Positions 10,685-21,318 of a stretch of 64,000 nucleotides of DNA are shown here, one piece after another. The position numbers were made by a program, and so were the translations under genes. Below the pieces are notes generated by a model. The model saw nothing but the letters and a program-made list of their open reading frames with translations, was not told the origin of the DNA and did no database searches. The stretch covers positions 28,060,547-28,124,546 of the forward strand of contig NC_088307.1 of assembly GCF_032854445.1 (NCBI RefSeq), given 5' to 3'. Source of the DNA: Liolophura sinensis (lineage: Eukaryota > Mollusca > Polyplacophora > Chitonida > Chitonidae). Every line of letters begins with the position of its first letter. The first letter of the stretch is position 1.

Positions 10685-13600
10685 AGAATTTGACCATTCT
10701 CATTCGGCATTCGTGAAGATGGGTCACGTATGCCTACTGCTGGGTTGTGTTATTGTCTTATCTCTACCAGGCACCCATGCTCTATCTTCGTCGGAACAAA
10801 CACTTCAGAAAGTTTTTGGTAAGTCCGTGGAAAAGCCACCTGTGCAAGGTGGCCAATCAATTTCTTTTTCACCAATTTGATCATTAAATCACAGGAAATA
10901 ATATCAAACTTTAACTTTATTTAATCATACATTTGAAGAAGAAGAATTCTCGATTAAAAAGAAAATATTGAGCATCAACTTTACATGCACGCTGTCATTA
11001 CGCCTGTCCCTGATCCCTGATTTCGAATTTCAAATTGTGAACCATGTTGAAACACGAGATTCAAGATGATGGCGTATCACTAATAACACTGGACAAAAAG
11101 TATTCAGTTCTGTCAAAAACATTTTATATTTTAACAAAGTGTAAAATAGCAAGGCAGAAATTTATAGCGTATCAACAACCTGTAATGTCTGTGTGACAGT
11201 ATTACCCAATCAGTGTCCGCTCACAAGAGGCAAATCTTGGGAAACAATCTTGCACGAATTGTAACCTTAACGATAGCACTTAGTGTCATTCCTAGTTTAA
11301 CATGATATATAAGCTGTGAGATAAACTAACCGGATATAGTGCAGTTTAAGCACATACTCATGAGCCCATTTTAATCAGGTCACAAAACACGTAGTAGTTT
11401 GTCAGACAGTGTGGTAGTTACAAAAAATGAGGTTATCACTAAATGATAAATATGTCACTCCCTGGTCATGATCGATCATTTTACGGACAACGGCGTCTTT
11501 CCAGCTATGTTTACATTCAGACTCGATTGTTTACATTTGGATCAAAGGTTTGTGGACGTCCTTGAGTACAATGTAAGTTTGTGTCATTTGAAACGCTTTG
11601 TGTGGACGTTTCAAAAGGTAGTTAGATATAGGTACCAGATAGCCCTGGTAAATGTATGGGATCACGACCTATGCTATTCTGCTTACTAACATTCGATGTG
11701 ATAAGATTATTTTTCTTTTTTAAGACCAGAGCGGTAAGAGAACTCCTCTGAAAAATAAAGCTCAGGGAAGTTTCAAGGGATAATTCCCTCATGTCATTTC
11801 AAATATTTGCAATACCTCGGTATCTTCCACGCTAACATTTGAATAAATGTAAAATGGTCACGCGAACATTTGTCTAAATGTGAGTGGGCACGCGAACATT
11901 TGCCTAAATGTGAAATGTTCACGCGAATATTTGCCTAAATGTGAGTGGTTACGCGAACATCTGCCTAAATATGAAATGTTCACGCAAACATTTGCCTAAA
12001 TGTGAAATGGTCACGCGATCCTATGTAGTTTGTTTCAGTTTTTTGGAGCACTTTATTTGGCTGAGGTAACTTTTCAAGTCATGTCACCTGACACGTTGTT
12101 ATTTATTATATTATTGTCGCTTTGTTAGTTTGACTCACAGACATCTTTTCTGGGGTTTTTTCCTGGGGATGGGGTATGTATTTATTAAATTTTACAGAAA
12201 GTGTCACTTTTTGTCAAGCAAACATAATAACGTTACGAACATGTTTTTTTTTTTCAAAATGTTGCATCATTCATAATTCGGTTATAAAAGGTAACATGTT
12301 TCTTCATGCAATTTATTTCATAGCCGGGCGAAAATTCGTAAATATGGAGACGGCTTATCTTTGTTATGCAAATGGTGTTTATGTATACTTAATCGGATCA
12401 ACCACAAATACGTGCAATACAAAGACAACAACTAATTACACATGCATATATACGTAAGCCACTGGCTCACCAATTAAACAAACGAAACGTTCAAATGGGA
12501 CGAGAGGTAAACCAACCTGCGCTAAAGTCCACAATCAGTGATTCGTATTTATCTACAAACTGGATGTGGACTTTGCGCTGACTAACCAGAGTGTAGGGAT
12601 AATGGATTAAAGTACATATTGGGACATTTACGTAAAATCTCAAAGCTCGATAATTGTAGGAGGCTAGCACGCCAGCGCAGCACAGTGACCCAGGAGCCTC
12701 TCAACAAGGTGGTCGACGTGGAGTTCAAGTCTAGCTCATGGTGGCCTCCTCTCCTGCCGAACGTGGGAAAGCCTACCAGCAACTTACGGATGGTTGTGAT
12801 CCCCACCCCCCACCGATCTGCCCGGTTTTCTCCCATGTCTTATGTACGGTGTAAAACACCAACCAAATAAATTTATTTACTTATTTATTTGATTGGAGTT
12901 TTACGCCGTACTCAAGAATATTTCACTTATACGACAGCGGCCAGCATTATGGAGGGTGGAAACCGGGCAAAGCCCGGGGCAAACCCACGACCATCTGCAG
13001 GTTGTAACCAGACTTTCTCACATACGGCCGGGGAGGAAGCCAGCATGAGCTGGATTTGAACTCACAGCGACCTGAGTTTTAGAGCTTTACTCCTTCCTGT
13101 TTTATTGCACTTTGGTCTTATATTGCATGTGTCATAAAATGTTTATCAGGTGAATAAATAAATCAGATCAAACCAATCCAGTTTAAGTAGGTTAATCCCA
13201 CTTGTCGCACTGTCCGGAAATTGACGATGGTCCATTCCTTGGTAGCTACGCACTCCTTGAACTATGCGTCATATCCAGTCGCTTGGATTCAGTGCATTAT
13301 TAACACCCAGTGACGTAGAGCTGCGCGCTCATGAATCCTCCACCGGCGGCAGTGCATCTTACATAATGATTTCAAGACTTCAAAAAGGGGTGCTTCACAA
13401 CCATAGCAGGCCTGTTAGGAACCGATACCACAAAACATTTCTGACATGACAGCATTTAAAACCTCGCCACAATGCTTAGTTTTTGGTACTGAAAGTTGAT
13501 ATGATACAAAACCTTTATATCTTGAATCAAAACACAAGCTCAAAATCGTATTTCAAATGACATAACACCGAAAGGGCTATGAGGGATTGGCCCCTGCACC

Positions 13601-14839
13601 TTGCCGCCACGATATGGCTGAAATATTGCCAATGTGGTGTTAAGTCATACTTGTTCATTCATTATAAATGTCTTGTTGTTTTTTGTTTTTTTTTTTGTTT
13701 TTTTTTTTTTTGGTTGGTGTTTTACGCCGTACTCAAGAATATTTCACTTATACGACAGCGGCCAGCATTATGGTGGGTGGAAAACGGGCACAGTCCGGGG
13801 AAAACCCACGACCATCCGCAGCTTGCTGGCAGACCTTCCCACGTACGGCCGGAGAGGAAGACAGCATGAGCTGGTCTTGAATTCACAGCGACCGCATTGG
13901 TGAGAGGCTTCTGGGTCACTACGCTGCGTTAGCGCGCTAACCGACTGAGCCACGGAGGCCCCAAAATGTCTTGTTGACGTAGGCCTAAAAATTCATACTT
14001 CCGGCGAATGCTACTGAATATCTCTGGATTAAGAAAAATATTTACTTAATACACCATAACTTCACGAGGTGGACATCACAAAACATAGATGTTTATTTGA
14101 AATTTTGGAATCACACAAAAAGTAATGAAATTTGTATTTCATATTTTTGTAAACTGATTAACTTAATATTGATGATTTTTCCACCATTTCAGCCGATCTG
14201 ATAATACGGTTGAAGAAATGGATTCATGACAATGAAGATGAACTAAAAGAAGGTATGAGTGCGATCCGGAAACACTTGTCGTTGTGGGGAAAGGGCCTGG
14301 GTCCGCCACGTCAAAAATGGCAGCCGGAGAAAACCACCAACAACATCCGGCCCAAGCCAATCAGAAGGCCGAGTCCAACTAACAGACCACGTCCAACTAA
14401 CAGACCACGCCCACTTCCTAAGTTCCCGTCCAATCGGCCACAGATTCCACGCTGGAACCGGAAGTCGCCTCGCCTTATCAAGAGCCCGTATGATCCCGAA
14501 TATTTCCGAAAACACCGGCGGTTTGGTCGGTCAGCTTCGTCGTCTGAGACATTTCAACGCCATCAGCTCATCTCAGAGTGTCTAGATATTTTGTCACAGT
14601 TGTTCTCTCTCACGAAATCCGCTCGGCGGTCACCGGGGATATCTGATAAGCGCATGGACGACTTTTTAGAGGACAAAAAACGTGAATACGACCACATGAC
14701 GACCGAAGAGTTAAAATTTCTGCTCAAACAGCTCCACGAAACGCAGCAGAAGGCCGAGGTGAGCAAAACAGGGGAGATAACTGTCAACGGCAAACCCGTG
14801 AACATTGACAACATCGACCTATGCTGTCCCTTCGGCTGA
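10685..14839 (+). CDS. unrecognised secreted Pro/Arg-rich precursor, whole gene span (248 aa, two coding exons)
   Basis: Joining 10719-10818 to 14193-14839 gives 747 coding bases and 248 residues. After the signal peptide (1-21) come an acidic/basic helix-like stretch (about 35-66), a Pro/Arg-rich block (about 71-143, with RPSPTNRPRPTNRPRPLP), and an Arg/Ser stretch with RR and KR pairs (178-179, 186-187, and KKR at 195-197). A helix rich in Glu and Lys (about 198-222) and the C-terminus DLCCPFG follow. There are three cysteines after the signal (163, 244, 245) and no membrane segment. The basic pairs and terminal Gly suggest a processed peptide precursor, while the PR-rich block recalls proline-rich antimicrobial peptides. 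Both are inference, and a matrix or secreted structural role is equally open. The intron holds only repeats. Confidence 0.7.
10719..10818 (+). CDS. secreted Pro/Arg-rich precursor, coding exon 1 (signal peptide)
   Basis: The ATG at 10719 has a good context (GAAG before it) and opens a classic signal peptide: residues 4-16 are a hydrophobic run (VCLLLGCVIVLSL) followed by PGTHA, a plausible cleavage after Ala21. The exon gives 33 codons plus one base and ends in TTTTTG before GTAAGT. It probably starts as a transcript exon at 10685 after a TTTTCAG acceptor, leaving 34 bases of 5' UTR. The single leftover G joins CC of the next exon to make Ala34, keeping the frame. The gene is not recognised as a member of a known family. 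Confidence 0.8.
10819..11832 (+). other. intron of the secreted-precursor gene, first part
   Basis: It starts with GTAAGTCC. No supported exon lies inside; a 73-codon frame at 11468-11689 has no resemblance or suitable splice signals. The whole intron runs 10819-14192. Confidence 0.55.
11833..12020 (+). repeat. minisatellite, about 30-bp unit, six copies
   Basis: Repeated ACGCGAACATTTGCCTAAAT followed alternately by GTGAGTGG or GTGAAATG. Copies differ at a few sites (ATATTTG, ACATCTG). It lies in the intron of the secreted-precursor gene. Confidence 0.85.
12021..12659. other. no feature seen (intron)
   Basis: A 93-codon frame (12176-12457) has no resemblance to a known protein. No repeat recognised. 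Confidence 0.4.
12660..12870 (+). mobile_element. SINE, family A, + copy of a tail-to-tail pair
   Basis: It contains CTAGCACGCCAGCGCAGC, GAGTTCAAGTC (B box) and GGTGTAAAACACCAACCAAA with an AAATAAATTTATT junction to the next copy, which points the other way. Its first bases (before the A box) are missing. Confidence 0.75.
12871..13075 (-). mobile_element. SINE, family A, - copy of a tail-to-tail pair
   Basis: It begins with TTATTTATTTGATTGGAGTT, then TTTTACGCCGTACTCAAGAA, and runs through the body to TGGATTTGAACTCACAGCGA, ending within the tRNA-like part. Together with 12660-12870 it forms an inverted pair able to fold in the pre-mRNA. Confidence 0.8.
13076..13665. other. no feature seen (intron)
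   Basis: Short frames only and no repeat recognised. Confidence 0.4.
13679..13963 (-). mobile_element. SINE, family A, full length with 13-bp target duplication
   Basis: Flanked by AAATGTCTTGTTG at 13666-13678 and again at 13964-13976. Reversed, it starts GGGGCCTCCGTGGCTCAGTC then GGTTAGCGCG (A box). It has GTGAATTCAAGACC at the B-box position, a body containing CCATAATGCTGGCCGC and GAGTACGGCGTAAAACACCA, and an A-rich tail. The flanking duplication shows LINE-type target-primed insertion. It lies in the intron of the secreted-precursor gene, antisense to it. Confidence 0.92.
14193..14839 (+). CDS. secreted Pro/Arg-rich precursor, coding exon 2 and stop
   Basis: The acceptor CCACCATTTCAG precedes 14193. 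The exon adds CC to the split Ala34 codon and continues open to a TGA at 14837-14839. It encodes residues 34-248: LIIRLKKWIHDNEDELKEG, then the Pro/Arg block with two TNRPRP units, then RKHRRFGRS, SARRSPG, DKR, DKKREY and the final NIDLCCPFG. Codons use all bases without repeat-driven bias except in the TNRPRP part. That block could be read in shifted frames too, but only this frame links to the signal peptide. Function unknown. Confidence 0.8.
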
Positions 14840-16317
14840 GTTGCTTTACTCTGCTGCAAAAGATACTAAAAGATGTGTGAAACCACTCAAATACTGCTGA
14901 CATTTGAGGCATATGTGAGACATGTAAGATTCTTAGGACATGTTTGACATTTGTTTGTTTTCGGGGAAAACACAAAGGACTGGTGAAAATCGAGACATCA
15001 ACTCATACCGTTCGACATACATTGTCAACCATGTTTATTTTCGTGACACAAGGATCAAATCTGACAATCAAGCCATAAACATATACATGTATAAAGGACT
15101 AGAGCTTAACATAAATCATTAATCAAGGACATACAATTGGTGCATAGCCTGTGCATGAGTTTGGTGTAGGACCTGTGTTTGCTCCTTGAGAAACAAGATA
15201 AAAGATTTTGGACCCTAAAGTGACATCTAGGACACATAAGCCATTTTGAGACGCGAGATTATCATGCACGTGGGTTATTTGAGACATAAAAATATGTCTT
15301 ATGACACAAGCCATAGTTGAAACACACACATGTAATATATTTGAGACATGGGCAGCATTTGGAACCAGTGTGGCATTCGCTTCATACAGCTAGTTTGTGT
15401 CATCCGCAGGTTAGTATCGCTTTGGTTCCTTTCCTTTTCTAGCACATTTCTCGACTTTTCATCCCTTTATTTATTACCGAAACTTCCTAAACCAAAAGAT
15501 CTTACCAAACTCTGAGAGAATAATGTTTAACCTATTCTGGCTGAAGAGAAATATACATCGGAAGTTTGTGCTGATTAAAATGGTTTCCAGGCACTGTATC
15601 CCATGACGTTGGAGCATTGCCCGGTGACATTTGGAATGGAAATGGATGGAGTTTGTGGTATCTTCAGTGCACGGGTGGACTGAAAACGTCAAGATTGTCT
15701 CCATGTCACAACTTGGAAGGATTGGAAAGTCGATTTGAGTAAATTTTAAATCTAGTAGATGACAGATCGAGTAGTGGCACTTCCTACATATCCGACCTAA
15801 GCATCTACAGCTCTGGAGGAACGCCAGGATGTACACTGATTGTCCAGTCAAGTTCTTATTTTTTTCGTTTTTTTTTTGTTTTTTTGTCGGAAGTTAAACG
15901 GCCTTTCTCACTCAGTTCTGAATTGAAGATGCGACTCTAACTGGTACCCAGGTTTGACGTTTCGGACGAGTCGGCAGAACATGTAGTTTTCACGTCCGAC
16001 CTGGTTGGCGCCATGTCAGTATAGACCGAGAGCGACTGTTTGTCTTTGGCATGGCGAGTTTTGTGTGTTTAAGGACAATGGAAAAAATCTAAACTGATAT
16101 AACTATAAAGTTGTACCAAAAATACTGTTACAGTGTTTTTATAAACACGGTAAACTGACAAATATTCAGATTTCTTTTAATTCAATAAATGTTTGTATAT
16201 ATACATATATATTCAACAAAATTAAAAAATGTTAACTCAGTGTCACAATGGACAAATTGTGGACATATAACTATGATAGTAGATGTCTGTCATGCTGCTA
16301 TCACCATGGTGACATCC
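14840..16317 (+). other. 3' flank of the secreted-precursor gene
   Basis: Probable 3' UTR and flank. The first canonical AATAAA after the stop is at 16184-16189, and ATTAAA occurs near 15574. Between 14900 and 15360 many degenerate GAGACAT and ACATGT-type words occur. A 125-codon reverse frame (15474-15851) resembles nothing known. Confidence 0.4.
16184..16189 (+). terminator. candidate poly(A) signal
   Basis: AATAAA followed by T/G-rich sequence (TGTTTGTATATATAC). It is the first canonical hexamer after the stop at 14839 but 1.3 kb away, so an earlier variant signal may be used. Confidence 0.25.
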
Positions 16318-16606
16318 CGGAACAATATACATGGTATATCATAGCATCAGTTTATGGAGAAAACGAAAGTACATAACGAGCCAGCTGTTCCAAACACAAT
16401 GTGCATCTTTTGTATTGTTACTCGGGTGATAAAAGCACGATAGACATTAATCCAAGATTGCCCTGACGTTAGGTTTGGCAAAATGTTTGTTCGACCAAAG
16501 ATGGCACCAATACAAAACATGCGCATTGTGTTTGGAACAGCTGGTTTGTTGTGTACTTTGGGTTTCTCCATAAACTGATGTTATAAAATACCCTGTATCC
16601 TGTTTC
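16318..16606. repeat. long imperfect palindrome (foldback)
   Basis: The left arm contains CATCAGTTTATGGAGAAAAC and GCCAGCTGTTCCAAACACAA. The right arm contains their complements TTGTGTTTGGAACAGCTGG and TCTCCATAAACTGATG. The best arms are 16345-16415 and 16510-16580, and weaker pairing extends to about 16318 and 16606. The loop is about 80 bases. No target duplication was identified. It could be a foldback transposon or a local inverted duplication. Confidence 0.8.
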
Positions 16607-17238
16607 AGATAAACATATATTTTCAACTTTATGCAGGCAATATCCCCATCGTGAGATTCCATTAACCAAGTGTCGAGTTTTTAATTTTCTTGAGTATGTC
16701 GGTCTATACTTCATATGTAAAAGGCCACCCCAAAAGGTCAATTTGGGTACAGAGATTATTTGTGTAAAAGTCTTTTTGTGTTATACAAAAAGGGATAATT
16801 GGGTGTGAGATGGACGATGTGTTTGAATAAACCATTATAAATGTACTTAAGTCACAACACCCTAAAGAACCATATTGCCTGTAGACCAAGCAAAAACATT
16901 GCTTTCTCATCCAGTTCGGTTTAATCGATATCTCGATGAAGTTCATTAATTCTTTAACGTCTGTTGATTGAATGGTACCATCTTTTGTACACCTTTTGTA
17001 CTGGACTAAATACTGTGCTAATAACAAAAGTCTCTATGTTGATATATTCCTTTAGAAGTTGTACATATTTTTCATAATATAGAAATTATACAAAAATGTA
17101 TGAAATAAAAGTAGGAAACGTTTACTCTCATCTTTGTTTTCGCTATTCATCCTCTAACCCTAAACTGAAGTTGGACGGGTGTGCTACCGTAAGTCTAGTA
17201 AACCATAAGTCAGCATAAAGAAAGGCTGGGAGGTGTTA

Positions 17239-17488
17239 CACTCAAAAAATTAATCTGTTAATTTTAACAGAAAGTCTGGGTAATGCTAGAATGTATTCTG
17301 TTATTGCAGCAGATTGTCCTGTTAAACATAACACACATATTCTATTAAATCCCCATAAAGATTCTATTAAATTTCAAACAGGATATTATCATGAATTTGA
17401 CACAATAATGTGTTAAAATAACAGAATATATCCCACCATCATATAGAAAACAGATTTAACAGAAATTAACAGATTAATTTTTTGAGTG
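17239..17488. mobile_element. MITE, 250 bp, TA target duplication
   Basis: The ends are inverted repeats: CACTCAAAAAATTAATCTGT on the left and its exact complement ending in GAGTG on the right, continuing into TTAATTTTAACAG-like sequence. TA flanks both sides (17237-17238 and 17489-17490). There is no open frame, so it needs a transposase from elsewhere, by TA preference one of the Tc1/mariner type. It has landed in the satellite. Confidence 0.88.
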
Positions 17489-17750
17489 TACCGTCAATCT
17501 GAAAAGCCATAAGTCAGTATACGAAGCGACTAGAATCGGGTGTTGCTGTAAATCCATAAGTCAGTATAGTCAGTACAGAGAACGGCTGGAAGCACCGTAA
17601 AACTAGACAGCCATAAGTCAATATAAAGAGAGCGGATGAAATGAGGTGTAAGTCAGCATAGAGAGCGACTAAAATGAGATGTCACCCTGAATCTACACAG
17701 CCAGACGTCAGTATTGAGAGTGGCTAAAATGAGGTGTAAGTCAGCATAGA

Positions 17751-18021
17751 TTTTTTTTTTTTTTTTTTTTGATTGGCGTTTTACGCCGTACTCAAGAATA
17801 TTTCACTTATACGACGGCGGCCAGCATTATGGTGGGTGGAAACCGGGCAGAGCCCGGGGGAAACCCATGACCATCCGCAGGTTGCTGACAGACCTTCTCA
17901 CGTACGGCCGGAGAGGAAGCCAGCATGAGCTGGACTTGAACTCACAGCGACCGTATTGGCGAGAGACTCCTGGGTCATTACGCTGCGCTAGCGCTTTAAC
18001 CGACTGAGCCACGGAGGCCCC
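17751..18021 (-). mobile_element. SINE, family A, full length, inside satellite
   Basis: The 13-bp duplication AAGTCAGCATAGA lies at 17738-17750 and 18022-18034 and is itself satellite sequence. Reversed, it has GGGGCCTCCGTGGCTCAGTC, GGTTAAAGCGCTAGCGC, B box GAGTTCAAGTCC, the family body and a pure A tail of about 21. The clean tail and intact duplication mark it as one of the youngest copies here. Confidence 0.95.
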
Positions 18022-20686
18022 AAGTCAGCATAGAGAGCGGCTAAAATGGGGTGTTGCCCTGAATCTAAACAGCCAGAAGTTAGTATTGAGCGTGACTAAA
18101 ATGAGGTGTAAGTCAGCATAGAGAGCGGCTAAAACGGGGTGTTGTCCGGAATCTAAACAGCCAGACGTCAGTATTGAGAGCGGCGAAAATGAGGTGTAAG
18201 TCAGCACAGACAGCGGCTAAGGTGGGGTGTTGCCCTGAATCTAGACAGCCAGACGTCAGTATTGAGAGTGGCTAAAATGAGGCGTTGCCCTGAATCTAAA
18301 CAGCCAGACGTCAGTATTGAGAGCGGCGAAAATGAGGTGCAAGTCAGTACAGAGAGCGGCTAAGGTGCGGTATTGCCCTGAATCTAAACAGCCGTCAGTA
18401 CTGAGAGCGGCTAAAATGAGGTGTAAGTCAGCATAGAGAGTGGCTAAAATGGGGTGTTGCCCTGAATCTAAACAGCCAGACGTCAGTATTGAGAGTGGCT
18501 AAAATAAGATGTTGCCCTGAATCTAAACAAACAGACGTCAGTATTGAGAGTGGCTAAAATAAGATGTTGCCCTGAATCTAAACAAACAGACGTCAGTATT
18601 GAGAGTGGCTAAAATAAGATGTTGCCCTGAATCTAAACAAACAGACGTCAGTATTGAGAATGGCTAAAATGGGGTGTTGCCCTGAATCTAAACAGCCGTA
18701 AGTCAGTACTGAGAGTGGCTAAAATAAGGTGCCCTGAATCTAAACAGCCAGGCGTCAGTATTGAGAGTGGCTAAAAGAAGGTGTTGCCCTGAATCTAAAC
18801 AGCCAGACGTCAGTATTGAGAATGGATAAAATGAGGTGTTGTCCTGAATTTACACAGCCGTTGGTCAGTATAGAGAGAGGCTAAAATGAGGTGTAATTCA
18901 GTACAGAAAGCGGGTAAAATGAGGTGTTGTCCTGAATTTAGACAGCCGTTGGTCAGTATAGAGAGAGGCTAAAATGAGGTGTAATTCAGTACAGAAAGCG
19001 GCTAAAATGAGGTGATGTCCTGAATTTAGACAGCCGTTGGTCGGAATAGAGAGCGGCTAAAATGAGGTGTAATTCAGTACAGAAAGCGGCTAAAATGAGG
19101 TGTTGCACTGAATTTAGACAGCCGTTGGTCAGTATAGAGAGCAGCTAAAATGAGGTGTAATTCAGTACAGAAAGCGGCTAAAATGAGGTGTTGTCCTGAA
19201 TTTAGACAGCCGTTGGTCGGGATAGATAGCGGCTAAAATTAGGAGAAAATCAGTACAGAAAGCGGCTAAAATGAGGTGTTATCCTGAATTTACACAGCCG
19301 TTGGTCGGAATAGAGAGCGGCTGAGGTGTAATTCAGTACAGAAAGCGGCTAAAATGAGGTGTCCTGAATTTGGACAGCCGGTGGTCGGTATAGAGAGAGG
19401 CTAAAATGAAGTGTAATTCAGTACAGAAAGCGGGTAAAATGAGGTGTTGTCCTGAATTTGGACAGCCGTTGGTCGGTATAGAGAGCGGCTAAAATGAGGA
19501 GTAATTCAGTACAGAAAGCGGCTAAAATGAGGTGTTGACCTGAATTTACACAGCCGTTGGTCGGAATAGAGAGCGGCTAAAATGAGGTGTAATTCAGTCT
19601 AGAAAGCGGGTAAAATGAGGTGTTGTCCTGAATTTAGACAGCCGTTGGTAGGTATAGAGAGCGGCTAAAATGAGATGTAATTCAGTACAGAATGCGGCTA
19701 AAATGAGGTGCTGTCCTGAATTTAGACAGCCGTTGGTCGGAATAGAGAGCGGCTAAAATGAGGTGTAATTCAGCATAGAAAGCGACTATAATGAGGTGTT
19801 GTCCTGAATTTAGACAGCCGTTGGTCAGTATAGAGAGCAGCTAAAATGAGGTGTAATTCAGTACAGAAAGCGGCTAAAATGAGGTGTTGTCCTGAATTTA
19901 GACAGCCGTTGGTCGGTACAGAGAGCGGCTAAAATGAGGTGTAATTTAGTATAGAAAGCGGCTAAAATGAGGTGCTGTCCTGAATTTAGACAGCCGTTGG
20001 TCAGTATAGAGAGCGGCTAAAATGATGTGTAATTCAGTATAGAAAACCGCTAAAATGAGGTGTTGTCCTGCATTTAGACAACCGTTGGTAAGTATAGAGA
20101 GCGGCTAAAATGAGGTGTAATTCAGTATAGAAAACCGCTAAAATGAGGTGTTGTCCTGAATTTAGACAGCCGTTGGTCGGTATAGAGGGCGGCTAAAATG
20201 AGGTGTAATTCAGTACAGAAAGCGGCTAAAATGAGGTGTTGTCCTGAATTTAGACAGCCGTTGGTCGGTATAGAGAGCGGCTAAAATGAGGTGTAATTCA
20301 GTACAGAAAGCGACTAAACTGAGGTTTTGCCCTGAATCTAGACAACCAGTCACTATTGATATTGGCTAAAATGAGGTGTTGTCCGGAGTCTAGACAACCG
20401 TGAGTTGATGTAAAGAGCGGTTATTCTGATATTAGTGAGTAGTGGTCCAACGGTTCAGGACATACTTCCTCGATATGGTTCGTATACCGTCAAGGAGGCG
20501 TTAAAACCCAATGATACATTCTGAATACACGTGTGTATAGATTTTATTTGATAGCTGATGTACACTGTAGTCAAGAATGTTTCAAGTATCGGATGGGGGT
20601 CAATTTCAAGCCTGGGAAAAATCGGAGTGCAAGGCTTTCGTAAGGTACTACATTCCTCACATGTGAAGTACACGTGTATTGGTGGA

Positions 20687-21032
20687 AGAGTGAGTGAGTG
20701 CTTGGGTTTTAACGTCGTGCTCAACAATTTTTCCGTCATATGACGACGAAGGAATCCTTAGCGTGTATGTAATGTGTCTCCTTGTTGTAGGACGGATTTC
20801 CACCGCTCTTTTATCTAGTGCTGCTTCACTGAGACGACTTACCGAAGGCAGGTAAGCCGCCCCGCCCGAGCCATTATACTGATACAGGTCCACCAGTCGT
20901 TGCACTACCCTCTTCATGTTGAACGCGAGGAAGTTACAATGTTTTTAAAGTCTTAGGTGTGATTCGACACCAAATTGATCCTGGGTCTACCGCTCCCAAA
21001 GGGGACGCTCTACCAACTGTGCAATCCGGGCC
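20687..21032 (-). mobile_element. SINE, family B, full-length copy
   Basis: It opens with GAGTGAGTGAGTGCTTGGG, then TTTTAACGTCGTGCTCAACA and TATGACGACGAAGGAATCC. The body is close to 8976-9342 and the reversed head GGCCCGGATTGCACAGTTGG ends at 21032. A 20-bp direct repeat TTCCTCACATGTGAAGTACA lies outside (20653-20672 and 21035-21054), probably the target duplication with some extra flank. Confidence 0.8.
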
Positions 21033-21054
21033 AGTTCCTCACATGTGAAGTACA

Positions 21055-21290
21055 GATATGTACACCGTATACTGGTGGAAGACGAGACAGATATGTACCA
21101 CAGGCGCAGTCGGCCACACGAGCTTTCGTTGACCGCTTATTGTCGCCAAGGCCCACAAGCAGTGAGAGCAAGGGCATTAACAAATACCCTGTCCAAGGCC
21201 GGGTTTGAATCCGCGCATGCTGTCTCTGCAAATGGAAGGCAAGAAGAAGTAAGCACTAAGGCACGGCCCGCTCTTCATGTTTATCATTAA
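21055..21290 (+). repeat. probable decayed tRNA-related repeat
   Basis: It contains GGGTTTGAATCCGCGCATG, close to a B box, and a part (GCGCAGTCGGCCACACGAG ... AGTGAGAGCAAGGGCATTAA) that recurs loosely at 32875-32955. No clear ends. Confidence 0.35.
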
Positions 21291-21318
21291 CAACTAACTA
21301 GCACAATACATGTATACG

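Larger units (their letters stand above)
17175..20425 (+). repeat. higher-order satellite, 33 + 55 bp dimer (88 bp)
   Basis: Each 88-bp unit joins GAGAGCGGCTAAAATGAGG-TGTAATTCAGTACA (33 bp) with a 55-bp part that begins GAAAGCGGCTAAAATGAGG and runs through TGTTGTCCTGAATTTAGACA to CAGCCGTTGGTCGGTATA. The left half carries another variant (CCCTGAATCTAAACAGCCAG, ACGTCAGTATTGAG) and less regular spacing, while the right half is very regular. The array is interrupted by a MITE (17239-17488) and a SINE (17751-18021), both with target duplications made from array sequence. Confidence 0.92.

Noticed and set aside
13579-13903. Frames of 70-96 codons with Phe runs
   Set aside because: They read through the T tail and body of the SINE at 13679-13963.
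15474-15851. 125-codon reverse frame
   Set aside because: No resemblance to a family, no splice or promoter support; it lies in the 3' flank of the + strand gene.
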